This document shows, piece by piece, positions 16,085 through 26,400 of a stretch of DNA of 64,000 bases. A model generated the notes under the pieces. It did not search any database, was not told the origin of the DNA, and worked only from the letters and a program-made list of their open reading frames with translations. The stretch comes from Bacteroidia bacterium (GTDB lineage: Bacteria > Bacteroidota > Bacteroidia > J057): contig JAUIKF010000020.1 of the NCBI GenBank assembly GCA_030430575.1, positions 62,001-126,000 on the forward strand. Direction: 5' to 3'. Each line of letters opens with the position of its first letter. The first letter of the stretch is position 1. Both the position numbers and the translations under genes were made by a program.

Positions 16085-17422
16085 TCATTCTCTTGTCTCA
16101 TCCCAAAACGTCCCTTCCTGCGCCACCTGATCGCGGTGATAGACAAGGGTCGATTGGAGTTGGGCGACAATTTCGGGAAAATCCTCCGAAAGATCATATT
16201 TTTCAGACGGATCGGTGTCTAGGTCAAAGAGTAAAGGCAATTTTTTGTCAAAATATTCCACCTGCAATTGGCTATTGGTGCGGATATGGAGTTTCCATTT
16301 TCCATGGCGAACCGCCTGTAAGCGATTGTCTGGGCCATAGTAGAAGTAAGGGCTGTCAGACAGCGCCCGCTTATCATCCAAGAATAGGCTCGAAATGTCT
16401 CGCCCATCCACCGTGCGGTCGTCAGGTGCTTCCTTACCCGCCAATGACAGACACGTCGTGTATAAGTCCAATGTACTCGTAATCGACGTACAGACGCTAT
16501 TGGCTGGAACTTGCCCCGGCCAATAGGCAATGCCTGGCTCACGCATTCCGCCTTCCCAGGTACTCCCTTTGCCATCGCGCAGCAAACCTGAGCTCCCGCC
16601 ATTGGCCCCTTGAGTGAGCCATGGGCCATTGTCACTAGTGAAGAAAATCAACGTATTTTCCGCTAAGCCCATTTCAGCTACCGCATCGATTATTTGCCCG
16701 ACACTCCAATCAATTTCCTCTACTACATCTCCATACTTTCCCCGTTCAGATTTCCCCGCAAATGCTTCCCCTGGATTCAAAGGCACATGCGGCATCGCAT
16801 AAGGGAAATAGAGGAAAAAAGGATCTGAAGGATGTTGTTGGACAAAATCGATGGCAGCTTCGGTGTATCTCTTGGTTAAAGTCGTCTGGTCAGGGCCTGA
16901 CTCGATGGTGTCATTGCCTTGAATCAAGGGAATGGGCGCGTAGCGCGGTGGCAGCATATCATTGCTATAGGGCAATCCCAGATAGGTGTCAAAGCCATTT
17001 TGTAAGGGCAAATAATCAGCCTTGGTGACGCCTAGGTGCCATTTCCCTATACAAGCGGTAGCGTAGCCCGCTTCCTTCAGGCCTTCGGCCAAAGTCTTCT
17101 CTTTGGGATGCATCCCCAATTGAGAATGGGGAAAGAGCACCCATTCTAAGCCTGATCGGACGGGATAGCGCCCTGTCAGGAGTGCATAGCGGCTCGCTGT
17201 GCAGGCAGGAGAGCCCGCATAGAAATTGGTGAATTTCATGCCCTTCTGCGCCATCTGGTCCAGATGAGGCGTGCGAATAGTCGGATGCCCATAACAGGTC
17301 AAGTCCCCGTATCCCAGGTCATCGCAGAATAGGATGATGATGTTGGGGCGAGGGGCTTCTGAAGTCGTAGATGGGGTGCATTGCGTGAATAATGCGATCA
17401 GGAGAAGGAAGAGGTAGCGCAT
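16085..17422 (-). CDS. Sulfatase (arylsulfatase type)
   Basis: A 445-residue sulfatase. The formylglycine signature is CTASR at 74-78, so the cysteine at 74 would be converted to the catalytic formylglycine; the middle residue is Ala rather than the usual Pro, which is an accepted variant. Metal and sulfate ligands are visible in LFCDDLGYGD near the start, GKWHLG in the middle, and FTSDNGPW. The N-terminus looks like a lipoprotein signal (LFTQC, cysteine at 15). Substrate is probably a sulfated polysaccharide or arylsulfate, typical for marine Bacteroidota. No SusCD pair or second sulfatase is near, so it is not in a clear polysaccharide utilisation locus. Confidence 0.93.
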   Translation of the reverse strand: MRYLFLLLIALFTQCTPSTTSEAPRPNIIILFCDDLGYGDLTCYGHPTIRTPHLDQMAQKGMKFTNFYAGSPACTASRYALLTGRYPVRSGLEWVLFPHSQLGMHPKEKTLAEGLKEAGYATACIGKWHLGVTKADYLPLQNGFDTYLGLPYSNDMLPPRYAPIPLIQGNDTIESGPDQTTLTKRYTEAAIDFVQQHPSDPFFLYFPYAMPHVPLNPGEAFAGKSERGKYGDVVEEIDWSVGQIIDAVAEMGLAENTLIFFTSDNGPWLTQGANGGSSGLLRDGKGSTWEGGMREPGIAYWPGQVPANSVCTSITSTLDLYTTCLSLAGKEAPDDRTVDGRDISSLFLDDKRALSDSPYFYYGPDNRLQAVRHGKWKLHIRTNSQLQVEYFDKKLPLLFDLDTDPSEKYDLSEDFPEIVAQLQSTLVYHRDQVAQEGTFWDETRE

Positions 17423-17585
17423 GGGGGGAAATTAAAGTAAAAATAAATAACAAGGAACAAGGAAGTGAAAAGTGACTTCTGAATTGCTTGCTTTCCACAT
17501 TAATCTAGCAGATTCATAAATGATCTCTTCACTTTATCCTTTCTTGTTTATTATTTTTCCTTTTTACTTTTCTGAATCCATTATT

Positions 17586-18500
17586 ATGCTAATAACCGCC
17601 ATCATACAAGCCCGCCCCATCCCCTGCAGCCTTTCCCAAAGCCTGGAAAAGGCCCTTTCTTTGATTGCAGAGGCCGCCCAAAAAGGCGCTCAGCTAGTCG
17701 CCTTCGGCGAGTCGTGGCTCAGCGGCTACCCAGCCTGGGTGGATCATGCCCCTGAGATCGCCCAATGGGGCAACCCCGCCATGAAGGCAGCTTATGTGGA
17801 GCTGTACAAAAACGCCGTTCTCGTGGGGAGTGAGACGACTCAAGCCCTGGCTGACGCAGCCAAGCGGCATCAGATCACCCTCATCATGGGCATCAATGAG
17901 CGGGTGGAGAAAGGCCCAGGAAATGGGACGCTGTACAATGGCATTTTGACCTTTGGGCCAAATGGTGTCTTACTCAATCACCACCGTAAACTCATGCCTA
18001 CCTTCAATGAAAAATTGGTGCATGGGCTGGGTGATGGCCGTGGGCTAAAAGTGGTCGAAACACCGCATGTGCGGGTGGGGAGCCTAATTTGCTGGGAACA
18101 TTGGATGCCGCTCAGTCGGCAGGCGCTGCACATGCAAGGCGAGCAAGTGCATGTCGCCCTTTGGCCGATGGTCAAGGAGCTGAATGTGCTGGCGAGCCGC
18201 CATTATGCGCATGAAGGGCGTTGTTTTGTGCTGGCCGTAGGCCAGATTATGCAAGTAAATGACATCCCGGAAGCCCTGGGGCGGACTTCCCTCAACGGTC
18301 GCACCTCGGGCGACTTGCTCCTGAGAGGCGGCAGTTGTATCATCAAGCCGAATGGCGAACTGCTTCTCCCTCCCCAAATGGACGCGGAGGGCATTTTCAT
18401 TCAAGAACTCAACCTCGATGAGATCATCGAGGAGCAAATGACGCTGGATGTCTCCGGCCATTACCATCGGCCCGATGTGTTTGAGTTTCGGGTGAAGTGA
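17586..18500 (+). CDS. Nitrilase family carbon-nitrogen hydrolase
   Basis: The 304-residue protein has the nitrilase triad: glutamate in FGESWLSGYP (about 42), lysine in HHRKLMPT (about 135) and cysteine in LICWEHWMPL (about 169). The CWEHW motif and length fit true aliphatic nitrilases (RCN to RCOOH plus ammonia) rather than amidases. The frame is open from 17520, but the ATG at 17586 begins the first conserved strand (MLITAIIQA). The stop codon TGA at 18498-18500 is fused to the first unit of repeat array B. It is convergent with rmlB. Confidence 0.9.
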   Translation: MLITAIIQARPIPCSLSQSLEKALSLIAEAAQKGAQLVAFGESWLSGYPAWVDHAPEIAQWGNPAMKAAYVELYKNAVLVGSETTQALADAAKRHQITLIMGINERVEKGPGNGTLYNGILTFGPNGVLLNHHRKLMPTFNEKLVHGLGDGRGLKVVETPHVRVGSLICWEHWMPLSRQALHMQGEQVHVALWPMVKELNVLASRHYAHEGRCFVLAVGQIMQVNDIPEALGRTSLNGRTSGDLLLRGGSCIIKPNGELLLPPQMDAEGIFIQELNLDEIIEEQMTLDVSGHYHRPDVFEFRVK

Positions 18501-18731
18501 GACCGCTCCCTGCGGTCGCTGCGAGACCGTTCGGGGCTTCGACAAGCTCAGCCCCTCACTGCGAGAGCCGAGACCGCTCGAAGACTCGCTATGAGACAAG
18601 AGACTAAAAGTCATGCCTTTGTCTCGCAGCGAGGTGAGTCTTCGAACCGAGCGGTCTCGCAGCGAGGGCTGAGTCTTCGAAGCCCGAACGATCTCGCCTC
18701 TCGCAGCGAGCCCGCAGGGCGAGCGGTCTCA
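18498..18731. repeat. Palindromic repeat array B between convergent nitrilase and rmlB genes
   Basis: The whole gap between two stop codons is filled by units of GAGACCGCTCG/CGAGCGGTCTC and CTCGCAGCGAG. The order is inverted about a central GAGAC...GTCTC hairpin near 18600-18630, so the element is one large imperfect palindrome. Both end units are read as TGAGACCGCTC from the adjoining gene, and TGA is the stop codon in both cases. It may serve as a two-way transcript end. Confidence 0.88.
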
Positions 18732-19781
18732 ATACCGCTCCCCATACTGCTGCAAATAATAATTCTGATACGCTCCAGACTGCACACGGGCAATCCACTC
18801 CGCATTGGCAAGGTACCAGTCGACGGTCTTTTCGAGGCCTTCCTCGAATTGGAGCGAAGGTTCCCACCCCAGCTCGTTGGTGAGTTTGGAAGCGTCTATG
18901 GCGTAGCGCATATCGTGGCCAGCACGGTCGGTTACATAAGTGATCAGTTTGGCTGCGCTGCCTGTTTCCCGCCCTAGTTTTTTGTCCATCACTTTACACA
19001 AAAGATGAATGAGGTCAATGTTTCTCCATTCGTTATTGCCGCCGATATTATAGGTTTCTCCTTCTTTCCCTTGGTGGAAAATGAGGTCTATTGCTTTAGC
19101 GTGGTCTTCCACCCAAAGCCAGTCGCGGACATTGATGCCTTGGCCATAGACAGGCAGGGGTTTTTCCTTGACAATGTTGGCGATGAAGAGAGGCAGGAGT
19201 TTTTCGGGAAATTGGTAAGGTCCATAATTGTTGGAGCAGTTGCTCATCACAAAGGGAAACTTATAGGTGTTGCCGTAGGCGCGGACGAAGTGGTCGGAGC
19301 TCGCTTTGGAAGCCGAATAAGGACTCTGCGGGTCATAAGGCGTAGTTTCTACAAAAAATCCCCCATCGTGCAAGGAGCCGTAGACTTCGTCTGTAGAGAC
19401 GTGATAAAAACGCACGTCGTCACGGCCTGCCCAGTGTTTCTTGGCAGTGTTGAGGAGATTGACGGTGCCGATGACATTGGTACGAACAAACGACATCGGA
19501 TCTGTAATGCTGCGGTCTACATGGCTTTCTGCTGCCAGGTGAATGACACCGTTGATGTCAAAGCGTGTAAATACTGATTCGATGGCCGCTTCATCACAAA
19601 TATCGGCTTTGACAAAGGTGTAATTGGGGAGGTTTTCTATGTCTTTCAGGTTTTCGAGGTTGCCTGCATAGGTGAGCAAATCCAGGTTGATAATCTGATA
19701 GTCAGGGTACTTGTGTACCATGTGGCGGACGAGGTGAGAACCGATAAAACCTGCGCCGCCCGTGATGAGAATGTTTTTCAT
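18729..19781 (-). CDS. rfbB: dTDP-glucose 4,6-dehydratase
   Basis: A 350-residue extended SDR enzyme that turns dTDP-glucose into dTDP-4-keto-6-deoxyglucose, first committed step to dTDP-rhamnose and similar sugars. The NAD loop is GGAGFIGSHLV at the start, the active site is YSASKASSDH (Tyr and Lys), and the DE pair of the family is in VSTDEVYG. The listed frame is open further upstream, but the ATG at 19779-19781 directly precedes the Rossmann strand (MKNILITG). The other rhamnose genes (rfbA, C, D) are not in the window. The stop codon is part of repeat array B. Confidence 0.95.
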   Translation of the reverse strand: MKNILITGGAGFIGSHLVRHMVHKYPDYQIINLDLLTYAGNLENLKDIENLPNYTFVKADICDEAAIESVFTRFDINGVIHLAAESHVDRSITDPMSFVRTNVIGTVNLLNTAKKHWAGRDDVRFYHVSTDEVYGSLHDGGFFVETTPYDPQSPYSASKASSDHFVRAYGNTYKFPFVMSNCSNNYGPYQFPEKLLPLFIANIVKEKPLPVYGQGINVRDWLWVEDHAKAIDLIFHQGKEGETYNIGGNNEWRNIDLIHLLCKVMDKKLGRETGSAAKLITYVTDRAGHDMRYAIDASKLTNELGWEPSLQFEEGLEKTVDWYLANAEWIARVQSGAYQNYYLQQYGERY

Positions 19782-20175
19782 GAAATATGGTCTGTGTAAT
19801 GTTGATCTGTTTCCTGCAAAAATAGGGCAAAAAAGGGGGAATGAATACTTTGGGAACAAATGAAAATTAAAATGAAAGTTAAAACCTCTCCTGAGCGAAG
19901 TCAAAGGATCAAAATATGACTTGACTATCAAGGAGTTACAAATGAGAAATCGGAACTTTATTTTTTCATCGTTCGAAAACATCGGAAATTTACCACAGAT
20001 TACACGGATTTTCACAGATTAAAAAAGGCAATCCATGTAAATCCGCGTAATCCGTGGCCCATTCTTCTTTCATGGAAGGACCAATTGTTTTACAGGGCTG
20101 CAATTTGCGCAAACAGGAGTTTTTGCCTAATTTGAATGAAGTCAATTTTCTTCTCCACCTACAAACTCCTATTTT
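19782..20175. other. Divergent intergenic region between rmlB and the first SprB-repeat gene
   Basis: The 394 bases hold no gene. A hairpin-forming repeat lies at 19993-20057. The two flanking genes are divergent, so both promoters must be here, but I could not place a convincing TTG/TAnnTTTG pair. Confidence 0.5.
19993..20057. repeat. Inverted repeat of the CCACAGATTACACGGATT type
   Basis: The left arm CCACAGATTACACGGATT and the right arm AATCCGCGTAATCCGTGG pair with two mismatches. Repeats with this wording are widespread between genes in Bacteroidota and other environmental bacteria (recalled). A decayed relative is at about 56763-56815. Confidence 0.7.
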
Positions 20176-23100
20176 ATGAAACGACTCTCTACTCTACTTT
20201 CCCTTCTGTTGTTCGTAGTGGGCCTATCTGCCCAGATCAACTCCGTCCAAATTGGCTCAGCTAGCAATGCTTATAGCACCTATATCAGTGGTGGCCACTC
20301 ACTTTCATTTGTGCCAGGTACGGGTACCAATGGCGGCTCACTGAGTTTTGTACATAGAGAAAATACCTCCCTCCACACAGGCGGTAGTTCAGGCCGAATT
20401 CGCTATTCCTTTTCTACCAATGGGGGTACTTCTTGGACCACAGAACAAGGACCTGTGACTGTTTTGAATACCTTTTTATCTAGATATCCTTCTTGTAAAT
20501 TATTCAATCCCAATCCTACCTCTATGAGCCTTGGAGACCTCAACATGGCTGTGGTATGTCCTACGCTCACTGCTGCGGGGACTGGTTTTGAAGGCACGTA
20601 TGTAGGCATGTTGGATTCTGCTGTAAACAATCCTTTTAGCGTATTAAACATTACTCAAGAGCAGTATATCAATCGCGCTGCCTCCTCCACATCTACTACT
20701 CGGATCAGTCGAAGCCTGGTTCAGCGTGTACCTGGTGAATTTTGGTTTATTATTCCTTCTACCAATGTACGCGATGTCGATGTATACAAAGGGGTCTATA
20801 ATGCTAGCATGAATCGCATTGACTGGGTGCGTGACCGCGTATTGGTAACGGGATTCCGAACGGGTGCATTACAATCTCAGGGGCAGCATATTGCTTTCAG
20901 CCCTGACGGAAGCACCGGGTATATAGCTATGGCTGGAGACCTCACGGGCGGGATAAATGGCTCTTATGCCCCTATTTTGTCTACTACGACAGATAGTGGA
21001 GCCACCTGGAGTGTACCACAGGAGATCGATATGCGGATATGGTACCGTCTAGTAGATTCCTTGACTTCTGTACCAGGGGGATCTGGGCATCCAGCTATTG
21101 GTTCTCGGTATCCTGTAGGTTCCAATGTGATCCCAAATGTTACGGATCTTACAGTTGATGGGAATGGGAACCCCCATTTTTTGGTGTTGGTCGACAATGA
21201 AGTTTCTTCACTTGCTCCCAATTATAATATGGCGGAAAATAAACTGATGCTAGTAGATATTACACAAGATACATTTGGAAATTGGGAAGGGGTGTATGTG
21301 GCTGAAAAGTCTACCCGCAGGGCAGTGATAGGGAACCCAAGTGTTGCCAATGGCTCGCTATTTTTTGAGACTTGGATGCAGGTCACCAGAAATGCAGATG
21401 GCACCAAAATATTTTACTCTTGGAATGATACTGACACTACAGCTGCGGGCTGGAGTCCCGGAGATGGGAACAATGCTCCTGACCTGTTTGGACGCGGATA
21501 CGATGTCTCTACTGGCATGATGACGCCTGTGGTATGTCACACATGCAGTGATGCTACTTGGCAAGGGCGAATTTTGACGCCTACTGTGGCAGAAGAGGTT
21601 ATCACAAGAGGTAGTACCCATTCTGTCCCTACTATGGTGATGGAACTTGACTCCTTGAATGCTAGTCTCTTGAACCCTGTTCGCTATCATTTTTTTAGCA
21701 ATATCAACTATACCAATAGCCAGTTCACCCAAACGCCTGTCTATTTCAGAACCTATTGTGGCGACTTTCCCCTTACAATTTCTGCTTTCTCTCAAGACGC
21801 CATTTGTGGAAATAATAATGGGATTGGAAAAATCAACATTACTTCTCCTAGTTCACCTGGACCTTATACCTATACTTGGAGTTCAGGCCAGACAGTGGAC
21901 AGTGTCGGCACCTTGGCAGCTGGCAGTTATACCATTACGGTAGAGGATGATAGTTCCTGTGTGGCAAGTATTTCCATTAATATTACCAACACCCCTGGGC
22001 CGCAGATAGATTCCATTGGCCATACAGATGTGACTTGTTTTGGCGGAGTTAATGGAACCGCCTTTGCGATGGCTTCTGGTGGCACAGCGCCACTCAGCTA
22101 TACTTGGATCACGGGTGATACGACGGCATCTGTCATCAATTTGACGGCTTCGATATACAATGTGACGATCACAGATGTCAATGGCTGTACGGTGGACACC
22201 ACCATCACCGTCTCAGAACCAACGGCTGTATCAGTTGTGACCAATGGGTTTGATCCTTCTTGTTTTGGGGGAAGCGATGGCTCTGCGGGAGCGGTAGCTG
22301 GAGGTGGCACGCCAGGCTATACCTACTCCTGGTCCAATGGAGACTTGGGGGCAAATACTTCCAATACTTTGGCAGCAGGCGCCTACACCGTCACCGTCAC
22401 AGATACCAATGGCTGTACAGGGATGACATCAGTCAATATCTTTGATCCACCCGCCATCACGAGTGCTACCAGTACTTTCAATGTGACCTGCTTTGGCGGT
22501 AGAAATGGCAGTGCCACTGCGACAGGTATGGGCGGGACGCCGCCGTTTAACTATACCTGGTCCAACGGCGTGACACTAGCCGCGAACAATAATATTCCCG
22601 CAGGAACTTTCTATGTGACTATCACAGACTCTAAAGGCTGCGAAAAGATCGATTCGGTCTTGATCGAGCAGCCAGATATGATCGCGGGAAATCCTACGGT
22701 CAGCAATGTTTCCTGTTTTGGGGAAATGGATGGAAGTATTATGCTAAATGTCACAGGAGGCACTGCCCCCTTTAACTTTACCTGGACGAATGGCGGCACC
22801 ACACAAGATCTCACAGGGCTTCCTGGCGGCACCTATGCCGTGACCATCATCGATGCCAATAATTGCACCGGCTCCGCCGTAGCACAGTTGACAGAACCAC
22901 CTGCTATGGTGCTGAATGCGACCTTCACACCAGACAATGGAACTGGCAATGGAACCGCCACCGCCAATGTAACAGGAGGCAATCCACCTTATATGTATGA
23001 TTGGTTATCTGGGCAGACGACCAAGACCATTACTGGGCTTTTTGCTGGTAATTATATCATCACTGTGACGGACGCCAATGGCTGTGAACAGAAGGATACC

Positions 23101-23397
23101 ATCTTGGTCACCAGCAATGTCGGAATCGATGAGCTGGCTAGTGCGGGCATCCAAACTCTGGAGGTATTCCCCAACCCTTCTACGGGCGTCTTCTACCTCA
23201 ACATTGGGCTCGTCCAAGTACAGCCGCTGAAGCTGGAGGTCTACGACCTTAGGGGGAAAGCCATTTTGACCCAAGCCCTTCGCGCTGCGAAAGAGTTTGA
23301 AGAGGTCCTTGACCTGGAAGGACTGGCCAAAGGCGCCTATTTCTTGCGGATCACCACTCCCCATGGAATGGGTCATAAGCATCTGATTGTCAAGTAA
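20176..23397 (+). CDS. T9SS-secreted protein with sialidase-like propeller region and SprB repeats (copy 1)
   Basis: A 1073-residue surface protein. The signal peptide ends at about residue 20 (GLSAQ). Residues 20-530 carry neuraminidase-like features (RIRYSFSTNGGTSW, STTTDSGATWS Asp-box-like turns), suggesting a beta-propeller. From about 540 to 980 there are six SprB-type repeats, each with a TCFGG or SCFGG box, GGTxP, Y/F-x-W and a TVTDxNGC end. The last 90 residues are a type-A T9SS sorting domain (VFPNPSTGVFYL, then YDLRGKAI, AKGAYFLRI, KHLIVK). SprB repeats occur in gliding adhesins. A paralogue begins 10 bases after the stop, so the two form an operon. Confidence 0.9.
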   Translation: MKRLSTLLSLLLFVVGLSAQINSVQIGSASNAYSTYISGGHSLSFVPGTGTNGGSLSFVHRENTSLHTGGSSGRIRYSFSTNGGTSWTTEQGPVTVLNTFLSRYPSCKLFNPNPTSMSLGDLNMAVVCPTLTAAGTGFEGTYVGMLDSAVNNPFSVLNITQEQYINRAASSTSTTRISRSLVQRVPGEFWFIIPSTNVRDVDVYKGVYNASMNRIDWVRDRVLVTGFRTGALQSQGQHIAFSPDGSTGYIAMAGDLTGGINGSYAPILSTTTDSGATWSVPQEIDMRIWYRLVDSLTSVPGGSGHPAIGSRYPVGSNVIPNVTDLTVDGNGNPHFLVLVDNEVSSLAPNYNMAENKLMLVDITQDTFGNWEGVYVAEKSTRRAVIGNPSVANGSLFFETWMQVTRNADGTKIFYSWNDTDTTAAGWSPGDGNNAPDLFGRGYDVSTGMMTPVVCHTCSDATWQGRILTPTVAEEVITRGSTHSVPTMVMELDSLNASLLNPVRYHFFSNINYTNSQFTQTPVYFRTYCGDFPLTISAFSQDAICGNNNGIGKINITSPSSPGPYTYTWSSGQTVDSVGTLAAGSYTITVEDDSSCVASISINITNTPGPQIDSIGHTDVTCFGGVNGTAFAMASGGTAPLSYTWITGDTTASVINLTASIYNVTITDVNGCTVDTTITVSEPTAVSVVTNGFDPSCFGGSDGSAGAVAGGGTPGYTYSWSNGDLGANTSNTLAAGAYTVTVTDTNGCTGMTSVNIFDPPAITSATSTFNVTCFGGRNGSATATGMGGTPPFNYTWSNGVTLAANNNIPAGTFYVTITDSKGCEKIDSVLIEQPDMIAGNPTVSNVSCFGEMDGSIMLNVTGGTAPFNFTWTNGGTTQDLTGLPGGTYAVTIIDANNCTGSAVAQLTEPPAMVLNATFTPDNGTGNGTATANVTGGNPPYMYDWLSGQTTKTITGLFAGNYIITVTDANGCEQKDTILVTSNVGIDELASAGIQTLEVFPNPSTGVFYLNIGLVQVQPLKLEVYDLRGKAILTQALRAAKEFEEVLDLEGLAKGAYFLRITTPHGMGHKHLIVK

Positions 23398-23407
23398 TTA
23401 AAGAACC

Positions 23408-26400
23408 ATGAAAAAATTATTATTGATTATAGGGTGTTTAGGGATGACCTCTTTGTTTGCCCAAGTGACTTCTCAACAAATTGGAAGCTCTTCAAATGCC
23501 TTTACCTCGTTATTTAATTCCTCCCATTCCCTATCTCATTTTTCAGGAACGGGGACAAATGGAGGTAGCCTAGCCTTTCTGCATAGGGAAAACACCACTT
23601 TGCACACAGGAACGGGTTCAAGCAGTGGCCGGCTACGATACGCGATTTCTACCAATGGCGGGACTTCTTGGAGTAGTGAAAATGGTCCCATTAATCCTAC
23701 CTATACACAACCTGCTAGGTACCCTAGCGCCGTGCTATTCAACAAAACATTAGGTTCAAGCAGCAATTTTTCCGACTTGAGGCTGACCTATGCGTGTCCT
23801 ACCGTTGCAACGACTTGGGATGGGCAGGTGATTGGCTTAGCAGGTGCGTTAACCAGTACCTCTCCTTCTGTCCTCCAAGAAGACTATCCTTATGGAGGCA
23901 CGGTCACACATGACTATATCACCAATAGCATGGTGGAACGCGTACCGGGTGAGTTCTGGTACTGCAATTTGGGATTTAATGGGACTGCCATTACTGGAGA
24001 CATAACGGTTTACAAAGGGATTTATAGCAGTACAGGTGATACCATTGCATGGAGCGTTGATACGACCATTACGCCCAATCACAATACTTCTGGACCCGGT
24101 GGTATTTCCAGGCACACTGCCTTAAATATGGCCTTTGACCCGTCAGGAAATATAGGATACATCGCCTATCTAGGGGATTTGGTAGGGGGAATAAATAATG
24201 TTTTTACCCCTATCGTGATCAAAACCACTGACGGCGGCAATACCTGGCAAGCGCCAGAGGAAATCAATATGAATGATTTTCCCACCCTCCCCGATAGCCT
24301 ATCAAGTACGGGTAGTACTGGAAGCCCTGCGTGTGCTTTCACCGCTGATTTGACAGTAGATATGAATAGCCGCCCGCACTTCTTTGTACAGATTGGAAAT
24401 GCACCTACTGCACCTGCCTATAATGTCTTGGTGAATTATTATTTAATGGCGGACTTCACGCAGGATAGCCTGGGAGAATGGATGATTCACTATGTGGCAG
24501 AGCAATCAGGGCTACGAGGGACTTTTGGGGGTACAAATACCTTTACGGCAGATGCCTGGACCAAAATCTCTCGCACGGCTTCAGGCGATAAAATCTTTTA
24601 TGGGTGGACTGATACAGACAATGTTGGTACTATCAGGACCAATAACCAACCCAATTTACTGGGAAGGGCTTTAGATATTGGCACAGAAAAATTTACCCCG
24701 ATTACCAACTGGACCATTAACGACATGAATTGGGCTGGACAGGTGCTACTTCCACAAGTCTCTACAACAGTATTTGAACGCAGTGGAAATTATACCGTCC
24801 CGACCGTGGTCATGCGGCTGGATTCGGGTGATGCCCTCATGCCTGTTTCTCATCATTATTTCTCCAATATCACCTATCCAGGCACCAGTTTCACCCAAAA
24901 TGCAGTCACATTCTCTGGTTGTCGTTCTGGCTTGATGAGTAGCTATCAAGTAATAGATGATATATGTGCGCTGGGAACTGGCAGGGTGGTAGCAACCGTT
25001 CAATCTACTTTTGGGAGTGGCCCATTTTCCTTTAGTTGGAGTAATGGAGGCACCACGGATACCTTGTCCAATTTGGGTCAAGGCATCTATGTCTTGACCC
25101 TCACAGAGCCATCCAGCGGGTGTATGCGTGTCGACAGTATTTTGGTAAATGACATTCCTGGCCCCCAAATAGATTCTGTAGGTCATACGGACGTGACCTG
25201 TTTTGGCGGAGTGAATGGAAGTGCCTTTGCGATGGTTTCTGGTGGCACAGCCCCACTCAACTATGCCTGGATCACGGGAGATACTACGGCATCCATTATC
25301 AACCTTACAGCTTCTGTGTACAATGTGACAGTGACGGATGCCAACGGATGTACCGTGGATACGGCTATCACCATTTCAGAACCCGCTGCAGTTTCTGTAG
25401 TAAGTACGGGTCAAGATCCGTCTTGCTTTGGCGGAAGTGATGGCTCCGCAGGCGCGGTTGCGGGGGGCGGTACCCCAGGCTATACTTACTCCTGGTCCAA
25501 TGGAGATACGGGGCCCAATACCTCCTCAACGCTGGCAGCAGGCGCTTATACCATCACAGTCACAGATACCAATGGCTGTACGGGCATGACAACTGTCAAT
25601 ATCTTTGATCCACCGGCTATCACCAGCGCTACCAGCACGTTCAATGTGACCTGTTTTGGAGGGAGAAATGGCAGTGCTACTGCGATGGGTATGGGCGGAA
25701 CACCTCCATTTAGCTACTCGTGGTCTAATGGGGTGACATTGCCTGCCAACAATAATATTCCAGCAGGCACTTTCCTCGTGACGATCACAGATTCCAAAGG
25801 ATGTGTGAAGATCGATTCGGTCTTGATAGAACAACCTGATATGATCGCTGGGAACCCTACCATTAGCAATGTTTCGTGTTTTGGGGAAATGGATGGAAGT
25901 ATTATGCTAAATGTCACGGGCGGGACAGGACCATTCAATTTCAACTGGACCAATGGAGGTACCACCCAAGACCTCACGGGCCTTTCTGGCGGGACCTATG
26001 CCGTGACCATCATCGATGCCAATAGTTGCACCGGCTCCGCCGTCGCACAAGTGACCGAACCACCAGCCATGACCCTCAACGCGACATTTACCCCAGACAA
26101 TGGAACTGGAAATGGCACGGCAACAGCAAATGTAACTGGTGGAAATCCCCCTTATAATTATGCCTGGTTATCTGGCCAGACCACCAAGACCATTACAGGG
26201 CTTTTTGCGGGGAACTACATCATCACAGTGACGGATGCCAATGGCTGTGAACAGAAAGACACCATTCTTGTCACGAGTAATGTGGGAATCGATGACCTCG
26301 CTAAAGCAGGGATAAATTCCATACAGGTATTTCCTAATCCATCCGATGGTCGATTCCACCTTGCAATAGAAGTGAACCAGGTTCAGCCCCTTAAGCTGGA

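Noticed and set aside
18591-18977. Open frames rich in Ser and Arg over repeat array B (and similar frames at 14211-14438 and 52168-52699)
   Set aside because: They are translations of the palindromic repeat, run into real genes on the other strand and have no domain.
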